Under the pieces are notes generated by a model, which was not told the origin of the DNA, did no database searches, and saw nothing but the letters and a program-made list of their open reading frames with translations. 64,000 nucleotides of DNA from the NCBI GenBank assembly GCA_965224205.1, contig CBDCYN010000002.1, positions 62,001 through 126,000 of the forward strand, in the 5' to 3' direction. Positions 30,301 through 39,700 of the stretch are shown piece by piece; within the stretch, counting starts at the first letter, position 1; every line of letters starts with the position of its first letter. A program made the translations under genes and the position numbers. This stretch comes from CBDCYN01 sp965224205. Lineage in GTDB: Bacteria; Planctomycetota; Phycisphaerae; Phycisphaerales; Phycisphaeraceae.

Positions 30301-33300
30301 CGGGGGCGTGGGCCGGTAGGCGATGTCGATGTTCGTTCCGCTGGGCCCGGCCGCGATGAAGCTGGCCTTCTCTTCGGTAACGACCAGGGTGTCGGCGCTG
30401 GCTGAGGCATTGAGCACCAGCTGATCGAAGTTAAACACCGGCCCGGTGTCCTGGATCAAGACCGGCCCGGCAATATCGGTCGAGCTGGTGATCGTGTACC
30501 GGTCGCTGCCGCGCACGCCGTCAAGCTGGAGGCCCTGGGCGCCGCTGGCCTGGATGTTGAATTCATCAAAGCCACGGGCCCCGACGATCTGCTCGATCTC
30601 CAGACCCGTGTGCGTGACCTTGCTGCCGGTGCTATCGATCACCTCGATGCCCGAACTGGTGACGTCGTGCGTGAGCGCAAACGGGACCAGGGCGAAGTTC
30701 AGCACGTCCGGCAGCGGATCGTTCTGACCCGACACCAGCGGGGGCATCTGCCCCGTTTCGTTGGATTCGACGATGGTGTCGACCCCCCACCCACCGGTGA
30801 AGACGTACGTATCCCCGCCCGTGCCACCGGTCAGTGAGTCGTCGCCTTCACCGCCGATGATCAGGTCGTCGCCGGGGCCCGCGTCGACGGTGTCGTCGCC
30901 TTCTTGGGCGTTGATCGAGTCGTTCCCGGCGAAACCCTTGATGGTGTCCATCCCCATCCCGCCGAAGATCGTGTCGTCCGACGCGCCGCCCTCGATCGTG
31001 TCATCACCGTCTTCCCCGAACAGGGAGTTCTTGCCGCTGCCGCCCTTGATGGTGTCGTTGCCCACGCCGCCGAAGAACTCGACGTCGACGCCCGACAGAC
31101 CGGTGAAGTCGACGTTGTCGGCCTCTTCGCCGCCGAACCCGATGACCTTGTCCACGCCGTAATAGCTCTGCGTGACCGTGATGTTCTGGATGTTGTCGTT
31201 GAAGGTGACGTCGACCTTGTTGCTGTTGCCGCTGACGATAAACGTCTCATTGTTGTCGACGGTGTTGCCCTGGAGGCGGGCCGCGGCGTTGTCGCCGATG
31301 TGCAGTAGCAGTTCCCGGCCGCCCTCGCCCTGGTTGGACGCCAAGACTGGCACGCGCTTAAACGGGATTTCAAACTCGAAGATCGTGCCCCGGCCCAGCT
31401 CCCACTCCTTGCGCCACAAGCCCCAGAGGACCTCGACGTAGGCGCGGAAGAACCACTCCATCTTCCCGCTGATGTCGAAGATGGCCGCCAACGCCCCCGG
31501 GCCGAGGTTGGAGTTGGCCTCGATGTTCCCGGCCATCTCGCTAAACCGCACGCGACCGTCGCGGTTGGGGTCGTTCAAGTTCAAGAACACGTTGACCGCG
31601 ATCCCGCCCTCAACGCCCGCCTCGGCCACCGCCGCGTTGAGCGACGCTCCGGCGGCGATCTCCCCGGAGAACGTCAGCTCCGCCACGTCACGCCCGGTCC
31701 CGTCGGCGTTCTCGGTGTCGCTAATAAAGAACCCGTCAAACACCTGGCCGAAGTTGCCGCTGCGCTGGAAGTTGGCGATGCCCGTCCCGTCGTACCCAAA
31801 CGCCAGGTCGATCTCGGCCCCGAACCCACCGCGCAGGGTCGCGAACAGCGGGCCGAAGATGTTGAACTTCACCTCGTAGTCGAACCCGAACACGAACTTC
31901 GGCAGGTCGGCGGTGAAGAACGTGACGCTGTCGAACTGGCCCATGAGCATCTTGAACGCCTGGGTCGGGTCGGTCAGCAGCGGGACCTCGAACTTGAACG
32001 ACCCTTCCGTGCGCGGCCGGGTCGTGAGGCTGGCCGTAGTCCGCTTCGCGGCCCCGTCGGGGACCTGGTCGGCCGGGTTGGAGCCGTCGGATTTGCGGTT
32101 CTGCAACGCCTCGGTGTTGAGGTCGACCTGGTTGAGGCCCTTGTTGCCGACAAAATCCTGGAGCTCGAAGTCGCCGAAGTTGAGCTTGAACTCGCGGTTG
32201 GGCTGGCTGGCGTCGGCCGCGGCGGCGTCGAGGTCGTCGAGGGTGCTGCGGATGCGCTGGATGCCCTCGATGAACTGGGCGGTCTGGTTGTTGCCAAAGA
32301 TCCCCGCCAGTGTAAGGAGTGTCACGTCCTGGCCCGATACGTCCGAAATCACCGGCAGCCGCGCCGTGGCGATGCCCTGCTGGCGCCCGTTCTGCCCGTC
32401 GCCGATCAGGAAGTCCAGCGGGGCGATCACGTCGTTGATCGTGCCCAGCGTGGGCAAAAGGAAGTCACCCAGGAACGACCCCAGCCCCAGAGACACACCG
32501 GTGAACGCGATGTTCGGCAGGCCCTTGGAGACCCAGAAATCGACCTTCGTGATCGGGTTGGAGGTCGAGGTCGCATCGCGGTCTTTGTCGATCAGGATCT
32601 TGCGCGACGCCTGGTCGAACGTCACCTTGACGCGGTTCTTGCCGACCACGATGTCGACCTTACGCTGAAGCTGGGTGACCAGGTCGAACACCGAACCGTT
32701 GTTCTGGGTCTCTAGGGCAGCCAGACGCAGCGTGTGTTTGACCTCCCCGCCGCCCGTCTTGAGCGTCAGCAAGATCTTGAGGTCTTCATCGAGCCGGCCA
32801 TTTTCGGTCACGGGGATCGGGGAGCTGGTGAAGATCGATGTCGAACTCGTGCCCCGGCTGCCCACCAGCACGACGTCGGCGATGGTCTGGGCCAGGTGGA
32901 AGTTCGCGGTCAACCGCGGGATCACCGGGTTGCGGGAACCGCTGTCGTCGGCGATGAACAGGTCCAGAAACAGGTTCACGCGCACCCCGAAGTTGATCTT
33001 GGCTTCGATGATGTCGCGGGCCTTGAACTTGCCCGATCTCAGCTCGCTGAACGTGAGCCGGTCCCCGTCCTTGTCGACCTCGACCGGCTTGGCGTTGGAG
33101 ATCTGCTTCTCGATCCGGCTGGTCCCGGTCGAAGAGATGTTCTTGGGCGGGGTCTGCACCACCAGCTTCGGCGCCCCGAGGCGCTGCCAGACCGGGCCGG
33201 CGAACAGCACGTCCCAAACGATCGTCCCGTCCGTCGTGTTGACGCGCGACAGGGCCATCGAGTTGCCGCTCGAATCGGGGGTACGCCCCACCACCGTATC

Positions 33301-36300
33301 GGGCAGCCCGCTCTTGACCAGGGCGCTTTGGATCTGGGTGAACATAAACGTTTCGTTGGACGCGCCCGACTTGGTGATGAACTCGTTGCCGATCTTCCCG
33401 TTGAACCCGACCTGGAACCGTGCGTCCGACCGCAGGAACGCGTCTTTGGAGAACGTGATGCGCACCCGCGCGTTCGAGCCCTCTTCGGCCGCGGTGCCCT
33501 TGGCCCGCGGGTTCGTCACCACCAGCTCGTTCTGATTGGCGTTGCCGAGGTTAAACAGCCCGCCAGAATCTGACGTAAACTCGACCCGGAACACCTTCGA
33601 CCCCGTCGGAGGCGGGACCTTCTCCTGAAGGTCATCGATATCGACCGACGAGACGCTGACATTGCCCGAGCCGATCCGCGGCAGCTGCTCCAGCGCCGCC
33701 TTGATGGACAGCGCCGTCAGCGCCGTGATCTGGGACGTGCCCCCTGCCCCGACGCGCGGCTTCCAGCTGATCTCGAACGGGTTGGTCGGGCTGGCCGTCG
33801 CCTGGGGGCTAAAGATGATCAGCTGCTTCTCGTTACGCTGGTCGCTGATCAACGAGCTGCCGTCCTGTTCGGTGAGCACCTCCACGAGCTGCTGGACCCC
33901 CTCATCGCCGACCTCCACGATCACGCCCTGGTCGCGGACTTTGAGGTCAAACCCGAACGTGAACGGGTTGAACTTCACCTCGATATCACCCTTGCGCAGG
34001 CCCACGACCTTGTCGAACTGGCCGGTCTGCTTGAACTGGGTGTCCTGGGTCTCGATCATCTCCAGGGCGTCGTCGAGCGCCTTCTGGACGTCTTCGCGCA
34101 ATAGCTCGATCGGGTTGGCAAACGTCACCTTCTGGTTGTTGTTCTTGGTCGCGTTGGCGGGGACGATGAACGTGACGTCCGTGTTGACGGTCGACCCGTC
34201 CTCCTGCGTGACCGGGACACCGACGGTCAGTTCCACGTCCGAGGTCAGTCGCCCGTCCTCGGGGACCGGCAGCGGGAGGATGTTGCGGTCTGGGTCCTTG
34301 ATATCGACCGAGAACGTCGCCGCCAGGCGCGTCGAGAGCTTGCGCGTGTCGGTCTCACCCGGGGCTGCCACCAGGTCGCGGGCCGTCAGTGTGAGCGGAC
34401 CCAGGTTTCCGGTCGCCGACGCCCCCAAAGGCAGACCGGTGACCCCGCTGACCGGGGCGACCGGGGCCAGCTCCTCGATCGTCAGCGTCGCGTCGTCGAG
34501 CCCGTCCATCAGATCCACGTTGACCGGGATGATGTTTTCAAGATCTTGACCCGCCAGTGAGCCCTTAAACCGGATCTGGAACGACTTGGACGTCGGGTCC
34601 GACTCGTTGCTAAGCGGGGTGACCGTAACGTTGCCGCTGCCGATCGTCGACAGGCCCTCGAGCGCGGTCTGCACCGTCCCCGACGTGGCGTTGAACGCGA
34701 TCAGGTCGGTCTCTTGCCCCATGAACTTGAGCTTGTAGCTGCCTTGGCTGGCCAGCACGGTCAGGCCCTGGGCCTCGTCCTTGGGGGTCTTGACCGTCGC
34801 GGCCAACACCATGGTCATCTCCGGGACTGAGCTTTCCCCGAATTTTGCCTTATCGGTGTGTGTGTAGAACTTGAAGTCGGTGTCGTACCCGAAGTTCAGG
34901 CGCAGGTCCCAGCCCAGGGATATGTCCACCACAGCATCCACGTCCAACCCGACCGCCGGGATCCCCAGGTCGAAGCTCACGTCGAACTCGGACCGCGCAT
35001 CCGACCCCGCGGCCGCGAGGATCAGGTCGAGGATGTCGGCCTGGCCGATGTTCATCTCGAACTCGAAGCCCTTGATCTTCGGCTTCTTCGGTTTGAATTT
35101 ACTCGAGGTGGTGGTGGCCGAACCGGCAAAGTTTGAGCTAGAAGTGCGGCTCGTCGTGGTCGTCGCCTCGAACAGCTGCCCTTCGGTCAGCAGCTCCAAC
35201 CGGATGTCGTTTCGGGTCACCGGCGACGGATCGGTCGAATCGAGCTTCTTGAGGATGTTCAACGCCCCAAACACCGAGGCCTTGCGCAGCGAGTTCACCG
35301 TGCCCTGACTCAACGACACCAGGTCGATCAGCTCCGGGCTCGACATCGTGGCGTTGTCCCTGCTGGTGGCCAGACCGATCTGGTTGCCGCCCATGTCCAC
35401 GACGTAGTACACCCGTTCATCCACCAGGCCCCCGATGCTCCTGCCGGCCCCGATCAGCTCGTGCCCGGCGTTCGAACTGAGGCTGGTCAGGTCCACGACC
35501 GTTGGAACCGGTGCCACCGCATCGCCTCGTGAGGCGGCGAGTTGGATGTCCCCGTTGGCGTCGATGGCCACGAAGAACGTGGCCCGATTATCCAGCCCCT
35601 CGATGCTTGTGGCTCCGAACAGCCCGTCCCCGTTGCTATAGACCACCTGGTCGCCGGTGATGAACCGGGAGCGCGTCAGCCGGTAACCGGTGCCGGGAGC
35701 GGTGCCGGTCAGGTCGATCAGCACCGGGGTCATTGCGGCCGCGTCGTCTGATGACGCGGCCAGACCGACTAGGTTCGACGAACCGGAATCCACCACCGCG
35801 AAGTACGCCACCCCGTCCGTGAGCCCGCCGATCGTCCCGCTTAGCGAGTGCCCGGTCCCGGTCCCGGCGCCGGTCAGTTCGACCACGTCGGGAGTCATCT
35901 GCGTAGCCTTGTCGAACGTCTCGGCCAGCTGGATGATCCCCGCCGCGTTTGTCGACGACCACTGACGAAAGTACGTCTGCCCATCGGTCAACCCCTCGAT
36001 GTCCGTGCCCCCGTCGCCGTGCAGGTAGACCACCGCGTCGCCGGTGGTCAGCCCGTGGCCCGCGCCTAGTGTCAACTCGTCCGTCCCCGTATCGACCACC
36101 GACGCGTCGTCCGACCCGTCGAACGTCACTGCCGCCACATTATCGCGAACGAGGAATACCTCGTCCCCGGTCGTGAAAGGGTGACTACCGCCCAGATCCA
36201 GCTGATCGTTAGCCGCGTCGAGCACCGAGCCGGCGAAGTTCGAGGCCACCAAGATCTTGTCGTTGGCCAGGTCGACGATCGTCCCCGACGACCCATCGAA

Positions 36301-36747
36301 CGACAGCGTCGCCCCTTCCAGATTGCCTTCGAGCAGGTCGATGATCGCGTTCACCACCCCGCTGGCCAGATCAATGTCATCAAACCCGCGCCGGTACACC
36401 ACCGAATCCCCGGTCGAGAAATTGTGCGAACCGATATCGATCAGGTTGTTCTCCAGGTCCACCTTCGTCGGGTCCGAGCCGTCGAACACCACCGGGTCCC
36501 CGGCCCTCTGAGCACGAACGGCACCGCGGCCGTGCCCGGCCCGCCCTGCGAGGTCACCGAGATCGTCACTCTCGGATCGATACTCGCGACGCTCGTCCCG
36601 TCGTCTCGGATCGCCTGGAGCGTCCGCCACCGATAGGTTCGCCAGATCACCCTGCATCTGCACGAAAAACAGCGGCGAGTTCACCGACGTCGACACGCGC
36701 ACGTTCCCCTCGCCGATGGTCGCCATGTTCTCCAGCGCCACCTGCAA
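21214..36747 (-). CDS. Giant surface protein, central part: beta modules, RTX block, EF-hand, NWDxPQ repeats
   Basis: Frame of 5,177 codons, the longest uninterrupted piece. The last about 80 codons (nt 21450-21214) are out of frame after a break in the C-run 21451-21454; the true sequence continues in the preceding frame. The first about 45 codons fit, then about 36.5-36.6 kb there are two more breaks. Contents: state-type modules (GDQVVYSNGDG, IEGLDNRATFFVAID) at 36.4-35.4 kb; a large beta domain at 34.9-31.1 kb containing the EF-hand-like loop DPNRDGRVRFSE near 31.56 kb; an RTX block at 31.1-30.8 kb (GGVGNDTIKGGSGKN); many about 80-residue modules, 29.3-21.5 kb; and NWDVPQTVFVRAVDD (about 24.2 kb) and NWDIRQSLEVRALDD (about 22.2 kb). 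The gene is so repetitive that long + strand frames arise opposite it. Confidence 0.85.
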   Translation of the reverse strand: MQVALENMATIGEGNVRVSTSVNSPLFFVQMQGDLANLSVADAPGDPRRRDERREYRSESDDLGDLAGRAGHGRGAVRAQRAGDPVVFDGSDPTKVDLENNLIDIGSHNFSTGDSVVYRRGFDDIDLASGVVNAIIDLLEGNLEGATLSFDGSSGTIVDLANDKILVASNFAGSVLDAANDQLDLGGSHPFTTGDEVFLVRDNVAAVTFDGSDDASVVDTGTDELTLGAGHGLTTGDAVVYLHGDGGTDIEGLTDGQTYFRQWSSTNAAGIIQLAETFDKATQMTPDVVELTGAGTGTGHSLSGTIGGLTDGVAYFAVVDSGSSNLVGLAASSDDAAAMTPVLIDLTGTAPGTGYRLTRSRFITGDQVVYSNGDGLFGATSIEGLDNRATFFVAIDANGDIQLAASRGDAVAPVPTVVDLTSLSSNAGHELIGAGRSIGGLVDERVYYVVDMGGNQIGLATSRDNATMSSPELIDLVSLSQGTVNSLRKASVFGALNILKKLDSTDPSPVTRNDIRLELLTEGQLFEATTTTSRTSSSNFAGSATTTSSKFKPKKPKIKGFEFEMNIGQADILDLILAAAGSDARSEFDVSFDLGIPAVGLDVDAVVDISLGWDLRLNFGYDTDFKFYTHTDKAKFGESSVPEMTMVLAATVKTPKDEAQGLTVLASQGSYKLKFMGQETDLIAFNATSGTVQTALEGLSTIGSGNVTVTPLSNESDPTSKSFQIRFKGSLAGQDLENIIPVNVDLMDGLDDATLTIEELAPVAPVSGVTGLPLGASATGNLGPLTLTARDLVAAPGETDTRKLSTRLAATFSVDIKDPDRNILPLPVPEDGRLTSDVELTVGVPVTQEDGSTVNTDVTFIVPANATKNNNQKVTFANPIELLREDVQKALDDALEMIETQDTQFKQTGQFDKVVGLRKGDIEVKFNPFTFGFDLKVRDQGVIVEVGDEGVQQLVEVLTEQDGSSLISDQRNEKQLIIFSPQATASPTNPFEISWKPRVGAGGTSQITALTALSIKAALEQLPRIGSGNVSVSSVDIDDLQEKVPPPTGSKVFRVEFTSDSGGLFNLGNANQNELVVTNPRAKGTAAEEGSNARVRITFSKDAFLRSDARFQVGFNGKIGNEFITKSGASNETFMFTQIQSALVKSGLPDTVVGRTPDSSGNSMALSRVNTTDGTIVWDVLFAGPVWQRLGAPKLVVQTPPKNISSTGTSRIEKQISNAKPVEVDKDGDRLTFSELRSGKFKARDIIEAKINFGVRVNLFLDLFIADDSGSRNPVIPRLTANFHLAQTIADVVLVGSRGTSSTSIFTSSPIPVTENGRLDEDLKILLTLKTGGGEVKHTLRLAALETQNNGSVFDLVTQLQRKVDIVVGKNRVKVTFDQASRKILIDKDRDATSTSNPITKVDFWVSKGLPNIAFTGVSLGLGSFLGDFLLPTLGTINDVIAPLDFLIGDGQNGRQQGIATARLPVISDVSGQDVTLLTLAGIFGNNQTAQFIEGIQRIRSTLDDLDAAAADASQPNREFKLNFGDFELQDFVGNKGLNQVDLNTEALQNRKSDGSNPADQVPDGAAKRTTASLTTRPRTEGSFKFEVPLLTDPTQAFKMLMGQFDSVTFFTADLPKFVFGFDYEVKFNIFGPLFATLRGGFGAEIDLAFGYDGTGIANFQRSGNFGQVFDGFFISDTENADGTGRDVAELTFSGEIAAGASLNAAVAEAGVEGGIAVNVFLNLNDPNRDGRVRFSEMAGNIEANSNLGPGALAAIFDISGKMEWFFRAYVEVLWGLWRKEWELGRGTIFEFEIPFKRVPVLASNQGEGGRELLLHIGDNAAARLQGNTVDNNETFIVSGNSNKVDVTFNDNIQNITVTQSYYGVDKVIGFGGEEADNVDFTGLSGVDVEFFGGVGNDTIKGGSGKNSLFGEDGDDTIEGGASDDTIFGGMGMDTIKGFAGNDSINAQEGDDTVDAGPGDDLIIGGEGDDSLTGGTGGDTYVFTGGWGVDTIVESNETGQMPPLVSGQNDPLPDVLNFALVPFALTHDVTSSGIEVIDSTGSKVTHTGLEIEQIVGARGFDEFNIQASGAQGLQLDGVRGSDRYTITSSTDIAGPVLIQDTGPVFNFDQLVLNASASADTLVVTEEKASFIAAGPSGTNIDIAYRPTPPGATDPVDSGIEVIGLNTLGGADTIYVESTPLGSTLTLDGGADSDTFNVGVGLNQNSGTLDGITGNTVFATPLVIKGESEDLGGDDTLNLFDNADTAANTGEIFERGSGATRVEGLGMAVPIEFSRIDDFSLSLGSGGDTFDVISTHRGSFTLNAGGGADTINIQEIKAGSGIFNGAVIDGQGGADTFNLGDKAPEPFLGLDPPIDAQGSLNAIRAPLTVRGGGGSDTLNVDESEDGNNNGVLTANQIIGLTGRTSFGDKPDITYETFEALNLLLGKKLPAGETRSDAAFNDVFIVEDTHSGTTTIDTFDGADSVEIRGISGSTFLRTGNDDDRIDVGDRPAGATTDEYNIIFRGQLTGVDVDTLLTQETQVFDLGSSATSNVTLAEAPAGGIVAVTVNGVQLVQGTDYTLNGTTVTFTNPQGGVTANESFDLSGDGAASTLQLANEASTSLGAFESFDLSGAPSSTVTLQGQFVSGTVSVEVGGVALSSDRFSVSGQVVTFLDGGVIEVRSDADIRINYELAVAPTSVTVSGESEFFDLSVAPANSVTLQGQFVSGSVRVFVGGVELTGNRFNVSGQDVSFLDGGGMAEERSDAGILVTYDVALDASRFDVSGAVLTFLDADGNEEFRGGALVQTVSFGGIPTQDVVLVGNFVPGTVNVIINGVALDPTRFAVSGDVLTFLDENAMPEGRTEDNVDIVYDVDIDVSVSYLVATRVVATYDVGTPLITKSVTNTRRPSLAPLTSEVQTLSVARDLTREQLGFSVTDAGQTDRGGRVMTASRALGSTINGTVLLQKGDEAPVAVALNVSGTADQVVAGIQTAMDNAFGISTVSETFQLSIVPSSLVVIGHLPKDGVVTSVKRVSDGTDVPFTVDGRVITFTGGQESGDVEVIYDARNVNVGIAGNKLTIGHEFDTLSFADTFTLTFTDPNTSGVVTTAPIPVGATPAMIQSALELLPGIDPGDVSVRRVGVVDRIQGQLDIDGGAGNVTPETVQDGATPDDIAEIQVLRVLATEGTYTLTMTRTTTMATATSNAIAFDADATTIRDELVTLANQVFTPDFTVTSSDISVVAAGNDFLITFGGSLAGVDVDALTTDETGLNGGTATVVTAVNGFNPAQLEEIQKFTISAGAGTFALGFLEPIAVNLDDDPGNDTTATFTESIFVGATEQFVRDALWTAILSSPITVDPADITASQTGNPDDHPIQVVFGVATNSYTVTFGGVTFTGVNVPLLTIDPQTLAFANVLNVVDSGETERNEGEMTATTITGLDMTSGIVYADVAEINVDLGANNDEFAVESTHINPTFIEGFGGDDVITVATIIGPTTVNAGAAADIINVSDLVSPATDGTLDQIAAPLTVQGGGIDLMVETVTRGSQNGPVNEVQRLTVDGLPGEQFELEFDGQTTFVPIDFDASAQDVEDALNDMLRTVSVGGTVQVIKEQSPTPASPHRVVYRIEFRDGLGGRNVTPLIARAVADSRDTLNIDDAADNTDNTDGLLTATTLTGLGMTAANGQPGIVYSRFESMILELGSGNDMLRVHGTHDGRVSIDTGGGGDTVEVEKISGRTSIAAGAGEDLIVVNPNLLFPDNTRDNQIGAELTLDGGEDSDDYIVSLSGNGSSLINVFDSGVVTGEDVLTVNGTEFDDTFLLRANAGQSLGFVALLNNDGINAGEFDQFERVNYDRNINQRLIVNAAEGDDTFAVDDNAATMTLNGGIGNDTFQFGQMFASERTPTEAGVRPDDVFATIETTRGFLSNGISFATTANGGAGEDVFVVFHNLAVLSLNGGDGDDDFTVRAFALVGSQDNLQERTEIDGGGGADLVKYAVNAPVAINGGDGFDTVTVVGTEFGDDFVVNEDGVFGAGLNVNFVGVESLTVDGAEGDDRFFVQGTGEDLTTEIIGGLGSDSIVLAGDTPSVVSNDLLGHSGLITHDVESIDPLYDDLKVDEISTNIADNDEPAIRITPSGGVTRVTEGETLLEGFGFDTYTVVLTRRPTRDVIITLSADELSEEDKAKQAALFTLSADINDPGDTGLTLTFTPDNWDVPQTVFVRAVDDVASEGTHFGNVGHSVISRDVFADLAVVSISGAASVINEVEGNDTPTTANPVSRSSFATTPNVNVGDASIPWVEIRGDVRPANDDDFYSFNLLANEKLILDIDFAMLQGDWLDTVLQVVDINGVQVAGNSFNDDNLTALGGGGSAYPYDSYLEFVAPADGDYYVKVTSYVNHFFPFAVDPNPAAFDFLGAGDYTLHASIDGQLTVGDPDLASLVLQTGQVPAGQDLRGATVQITDGPGKGQSRTILSTSGDTLFLLTEWDADDVPTQDSTARIVADDSVRGLVTRSLNNTFRDSDANFSAQGDFLVGDQLIGQFLEVTKSEVQIVTIAPGTTAFTLDFGASNTTESITFDENDPAIGTGDEVRVALERVAGIEKGDVDVSRDGSVYTVTFLGNLAGTDVTELTGSTGVTVATVTQGGSATETLQIVSNTNDSLTVVSEWSVLTPAPGDAYRVLDGVGGNLYQLLDGNGAVAMIDSSPVTFTGDVSSIVNKTFTDAGADLPDDVGNNLRGATIEIVAGTGVGQVRLIEFNTDQQIRVTSPWRVAPDATSLYKISRFDGIQLPNLKVQITDNDEAGLAVFESDESTDVTEGAISPTVGAVDTYDVHLTRPPVDTTGGMGAAAVTVTVGSLEGQLLFKGPNDSDFVPTTTMDFDDTNWDIRQSLEVRALDDAVIEGSQFELITHTLTSALDKDSIGSATDQIVVDNPQSSLLLSHRPITGATVGVVTTDGDPGDETVAVTVPGSVVGGTFTLKFGGESTSDLAFNADPSVVEDELELLLTIGDGNISVTGTPGNYVITFQNALGGQDVGDVTADGSDLFENITVTVDDGTGPVSVSGSRFVVTSNVLTFKDAAGATELRSGTFDVTYDFDVPGFDGANAPRVTAAVSDNEAPGVLITQTNGSTDLIEGRPAHRHRDRCDHNDSHRDVHRSRSERIDHRDHQRRWGWTDPHDRLQHGQRDHRRSALGPGQRGAGRDRRRGLDRDVYT
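21449..21461 (-). other. Single frame break in giant gene at a C4 run
   Basis: On the coding strand GACCTGATCGAGGGGCGG reads DLIEGR and then nonsense. Removing one G gives E-G-G-Q-L-T-G-T-A, which joins smoothly to the downstream frame (TGTFTDRDLSGL). One extra base in the homopolymer 21451-21454 explains it. Confidence 0.8.
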
Positions 36748-39700
36748 CCGCCCCAGCCGTCAGCGATTGGCCGTGCAGCGGCTCGGAGATCGCCGTGATC
36801 GCTGGCAGCGACACCGAATACCCAAACACCGGCTCCGATATCCACGCCCGGCCCCGGTCCCCGACAAACTCGATCGTGTACACGTTCCCGGCTTTGGTGA
36901 CCTCGACGTTGCCGATCCCGTACAGCCCCTCCAGCGCGGTCTTGGCGTCGCTCGGCCATGACCGCTTCGAACACCTCGCGGTTGAACCGGCTCGTGCCCC
37001 CCGCCCAGGGCGTTGAACTCGCCTGGCCAACGCGTGGCCCGACAGCCCCGTGACGTTCTCCCCCACGTAGTGGACCGGGAAGCTGTCATTGCCCTCAAGC
37101 CAGAACCGGAAATCACCAAACCTTTTCTCGTCGGCCGTGATCGTGACGGTCTGGATGTTGTTGTTGTTGCGGCTTAAAGAGTGGTCCGTGCCGGCGCCCA
37201 GCGACGACAAACCCACGATCGGGGCGTTCGAAGCTTGCGATGATGTCCGTCCCGTCGACGTTGAATTTCAATGACCAGCTCACCTGATCCGTGTCCGGCA
37301 CGTCGTCGGCCAACGCCAACAGCCCGCCGCTGCCCGGGGTCGTGGTGAACCCCAGCGACGAGGACGTATCATTCGACATGCCATCCACGAAAATGGTGTG
37401 ACCACTGTCGACCGACAGCGCCAACCGCTTGGCCGCGTCGATGCTCACCGTGTTGCCCGATGGCACCGATAGGGTGATCTTCCCGCCGTCACCGTCGCTG
37501 CCCTCGGCGACTGTGACGGCGGTGCCGATGCCCGCCCCGCTCAGCGCCGTGTTGATCGCGGTCTGTAGTTTCCCCGATCACGGTAGCCAGGTTCCCGTCG
37601 ATGTTGACCGGGACCTTCACCGGGTCGTTGGCGTTGGACCGTCAGCAGGAACAGCGCGTCATTATTGGTCAACGGGCTGGTGACAAACGTGTCGGCGGCG
37701 ACCACGGTCTGCTCGGCCTTGACCGCGCCGGTAAACCCCCAGCAGGGCCAGCGCGACCTTGTCCGTTGCGGTGGTGACCGAGACCTCCGCGTCGATCGCG
37801 GCCCGGCCCGGCGTCACTGTGGCTGACCGCCCGCCGTCACCGTGGTCGGGGTGGCCACGAGTTGGGAGACGTCTTGGCCGGCCAGGTTGCCTTCGAACGT
37901 GACGGTGTAGGTATCCACGTTGCCGGCGGTCGTGAGCGTCACCGCCACGTCCCCGACCCTCGATGTTGGACAAGCTCTCCAGCTCGTTTTCAACGGTGTC
38001 CGCCGACGCGCCCTTGGTAATCGCGTCGGTGGTCTGCCCATCGAACTCGAGTGTGAACGAACCGCTCGCTCCCGACACCACCACCGTCTGGACCTCATTG
38101 ACGGCCAGGAGCGACTCTTGGATCGCCGCGGTCCACGTTGCTGGCAAGCGTCCGACACATCCCGCATCACCGACGCCGCGTCAGCACTGGTCGCCGCTAG
38201 CTGGAGGTTGCCGCTGTTATCGACGACCGCGAAGTACGTTCGCCCCTCTTCGAGCCCGCCGATCGGCGTCCCGCCCACCCCGGCCGAGTAGATCACCGGG
38301 CTGCCGTTCACCAACCCCAGGGCTGCTGGCCAGGACATTGATCGTGTCGTTGGCGAGATCCACGCCCGTGGCTGACGACCCGTCGAACGACGTCGACGCC
38401 GCACCGCCCGCTCGCTGGATGGTGGTCACCTCGATCCCGGTGTCTCTCTGGCGCAGCCGGAACGTGTCAAGATCAACCCCCAACGGGTTGAACGGGATCT
38501 GCACGTCGATCGTCTGGATGTTGCTTCGCGTCTTGGAGTCGACCACGTCCGTCGACGGCCCCAGCACGTCGAACAGCACCTGCTTGATCAAGTCGAACGG
38601 GGTGAGCACCGGCTCGGCCCGCCGCAGCGCGAAGTTGAGATACGTCAGCAGCGGTTCGCTGACCTGGCTAAAGAACCCCGACACCGCGCGCAAGACCGTC
38701 ACCCACCAGCGGGATCGGGGCGTTGGCTACCTCGTCGTCGAGCGAACGACTGGATGTTCAGCAGCATCCCGTCAAGTCCGTCGATGAATTCTTCGGGGTT
38801 CTGGAGGATCGCCTGGATCGCGTCGATCGAGGGATCGAACGTCAGCGTCGGGGATTCAAAGTCGATGATCCCCGTTAGCGCCGGGTGACCCGTCACCGCC
38901 ACCTGCTTCTTCGGGCGACGGCGGGGGGTTCTCATCGAATATTAAACGCCGGGAGGTTGTAGAAACTATCCACGTTGGGCTGCGTGCTATCCCCGGTCAG
39001 GTCGACCGTCAGGTTCAGGTTGGGGATGTTGTTGACCAGCAGCTGCCCGCCTTCACTGTCGAATAGCGGCAGCGTCACCTTCGCCTGTCCGCTGGCGGTG
39101 ATCTCCGTGGCCCCTTCGAGCGTCGGCTGGTCGCCCAGGAACAGCCGGCTCACCCCGCCGCCCACCCCCGCCAGTGATACCGAAAACTGGGCCGGGTCAC
39201 CGGCCACCGTCCCGTCGGACGTCACGGCCACCGTTCCCGCCTTGGACAAACACCTCCGCCTTCTCAGCCACGGCCTTGAACGCCATGTTCGAGCCGGTAG
39301 TGATCACGTCAAGGTCCAGGCGCGTCCCGTCGTTTCCGGTATAGATAAACGGTGCCAACGATGGCCCGGTCGCCCCGTCGACGTCCATCTGGAACGTGAA
39401 CCCCTGCTCGACCTCGTCGACGAGCACCGTCAGCGTCGGGGCCGCCGACACCCCGGTGATCGACACCGAAAACCCGTTGGCCAGGTCACCCGTGACGCTC
39501 ACCGTCGCGTCCGGGTACATGTTCGTGATGATCCCCTGGATCGCCCCCGCATCGGCGTCGAACGGGATCGGGTTCGACGCGACCAATACCGCGATCCCCA
39601 CCCCCGTCACGTCCGACGAGCCCGACACCCCCACCGCCGCATCGGAAATCGATCTGGTACCCGCCGGTGATCTCGGTCACCGCCGCCTGCCCAGCAACGG

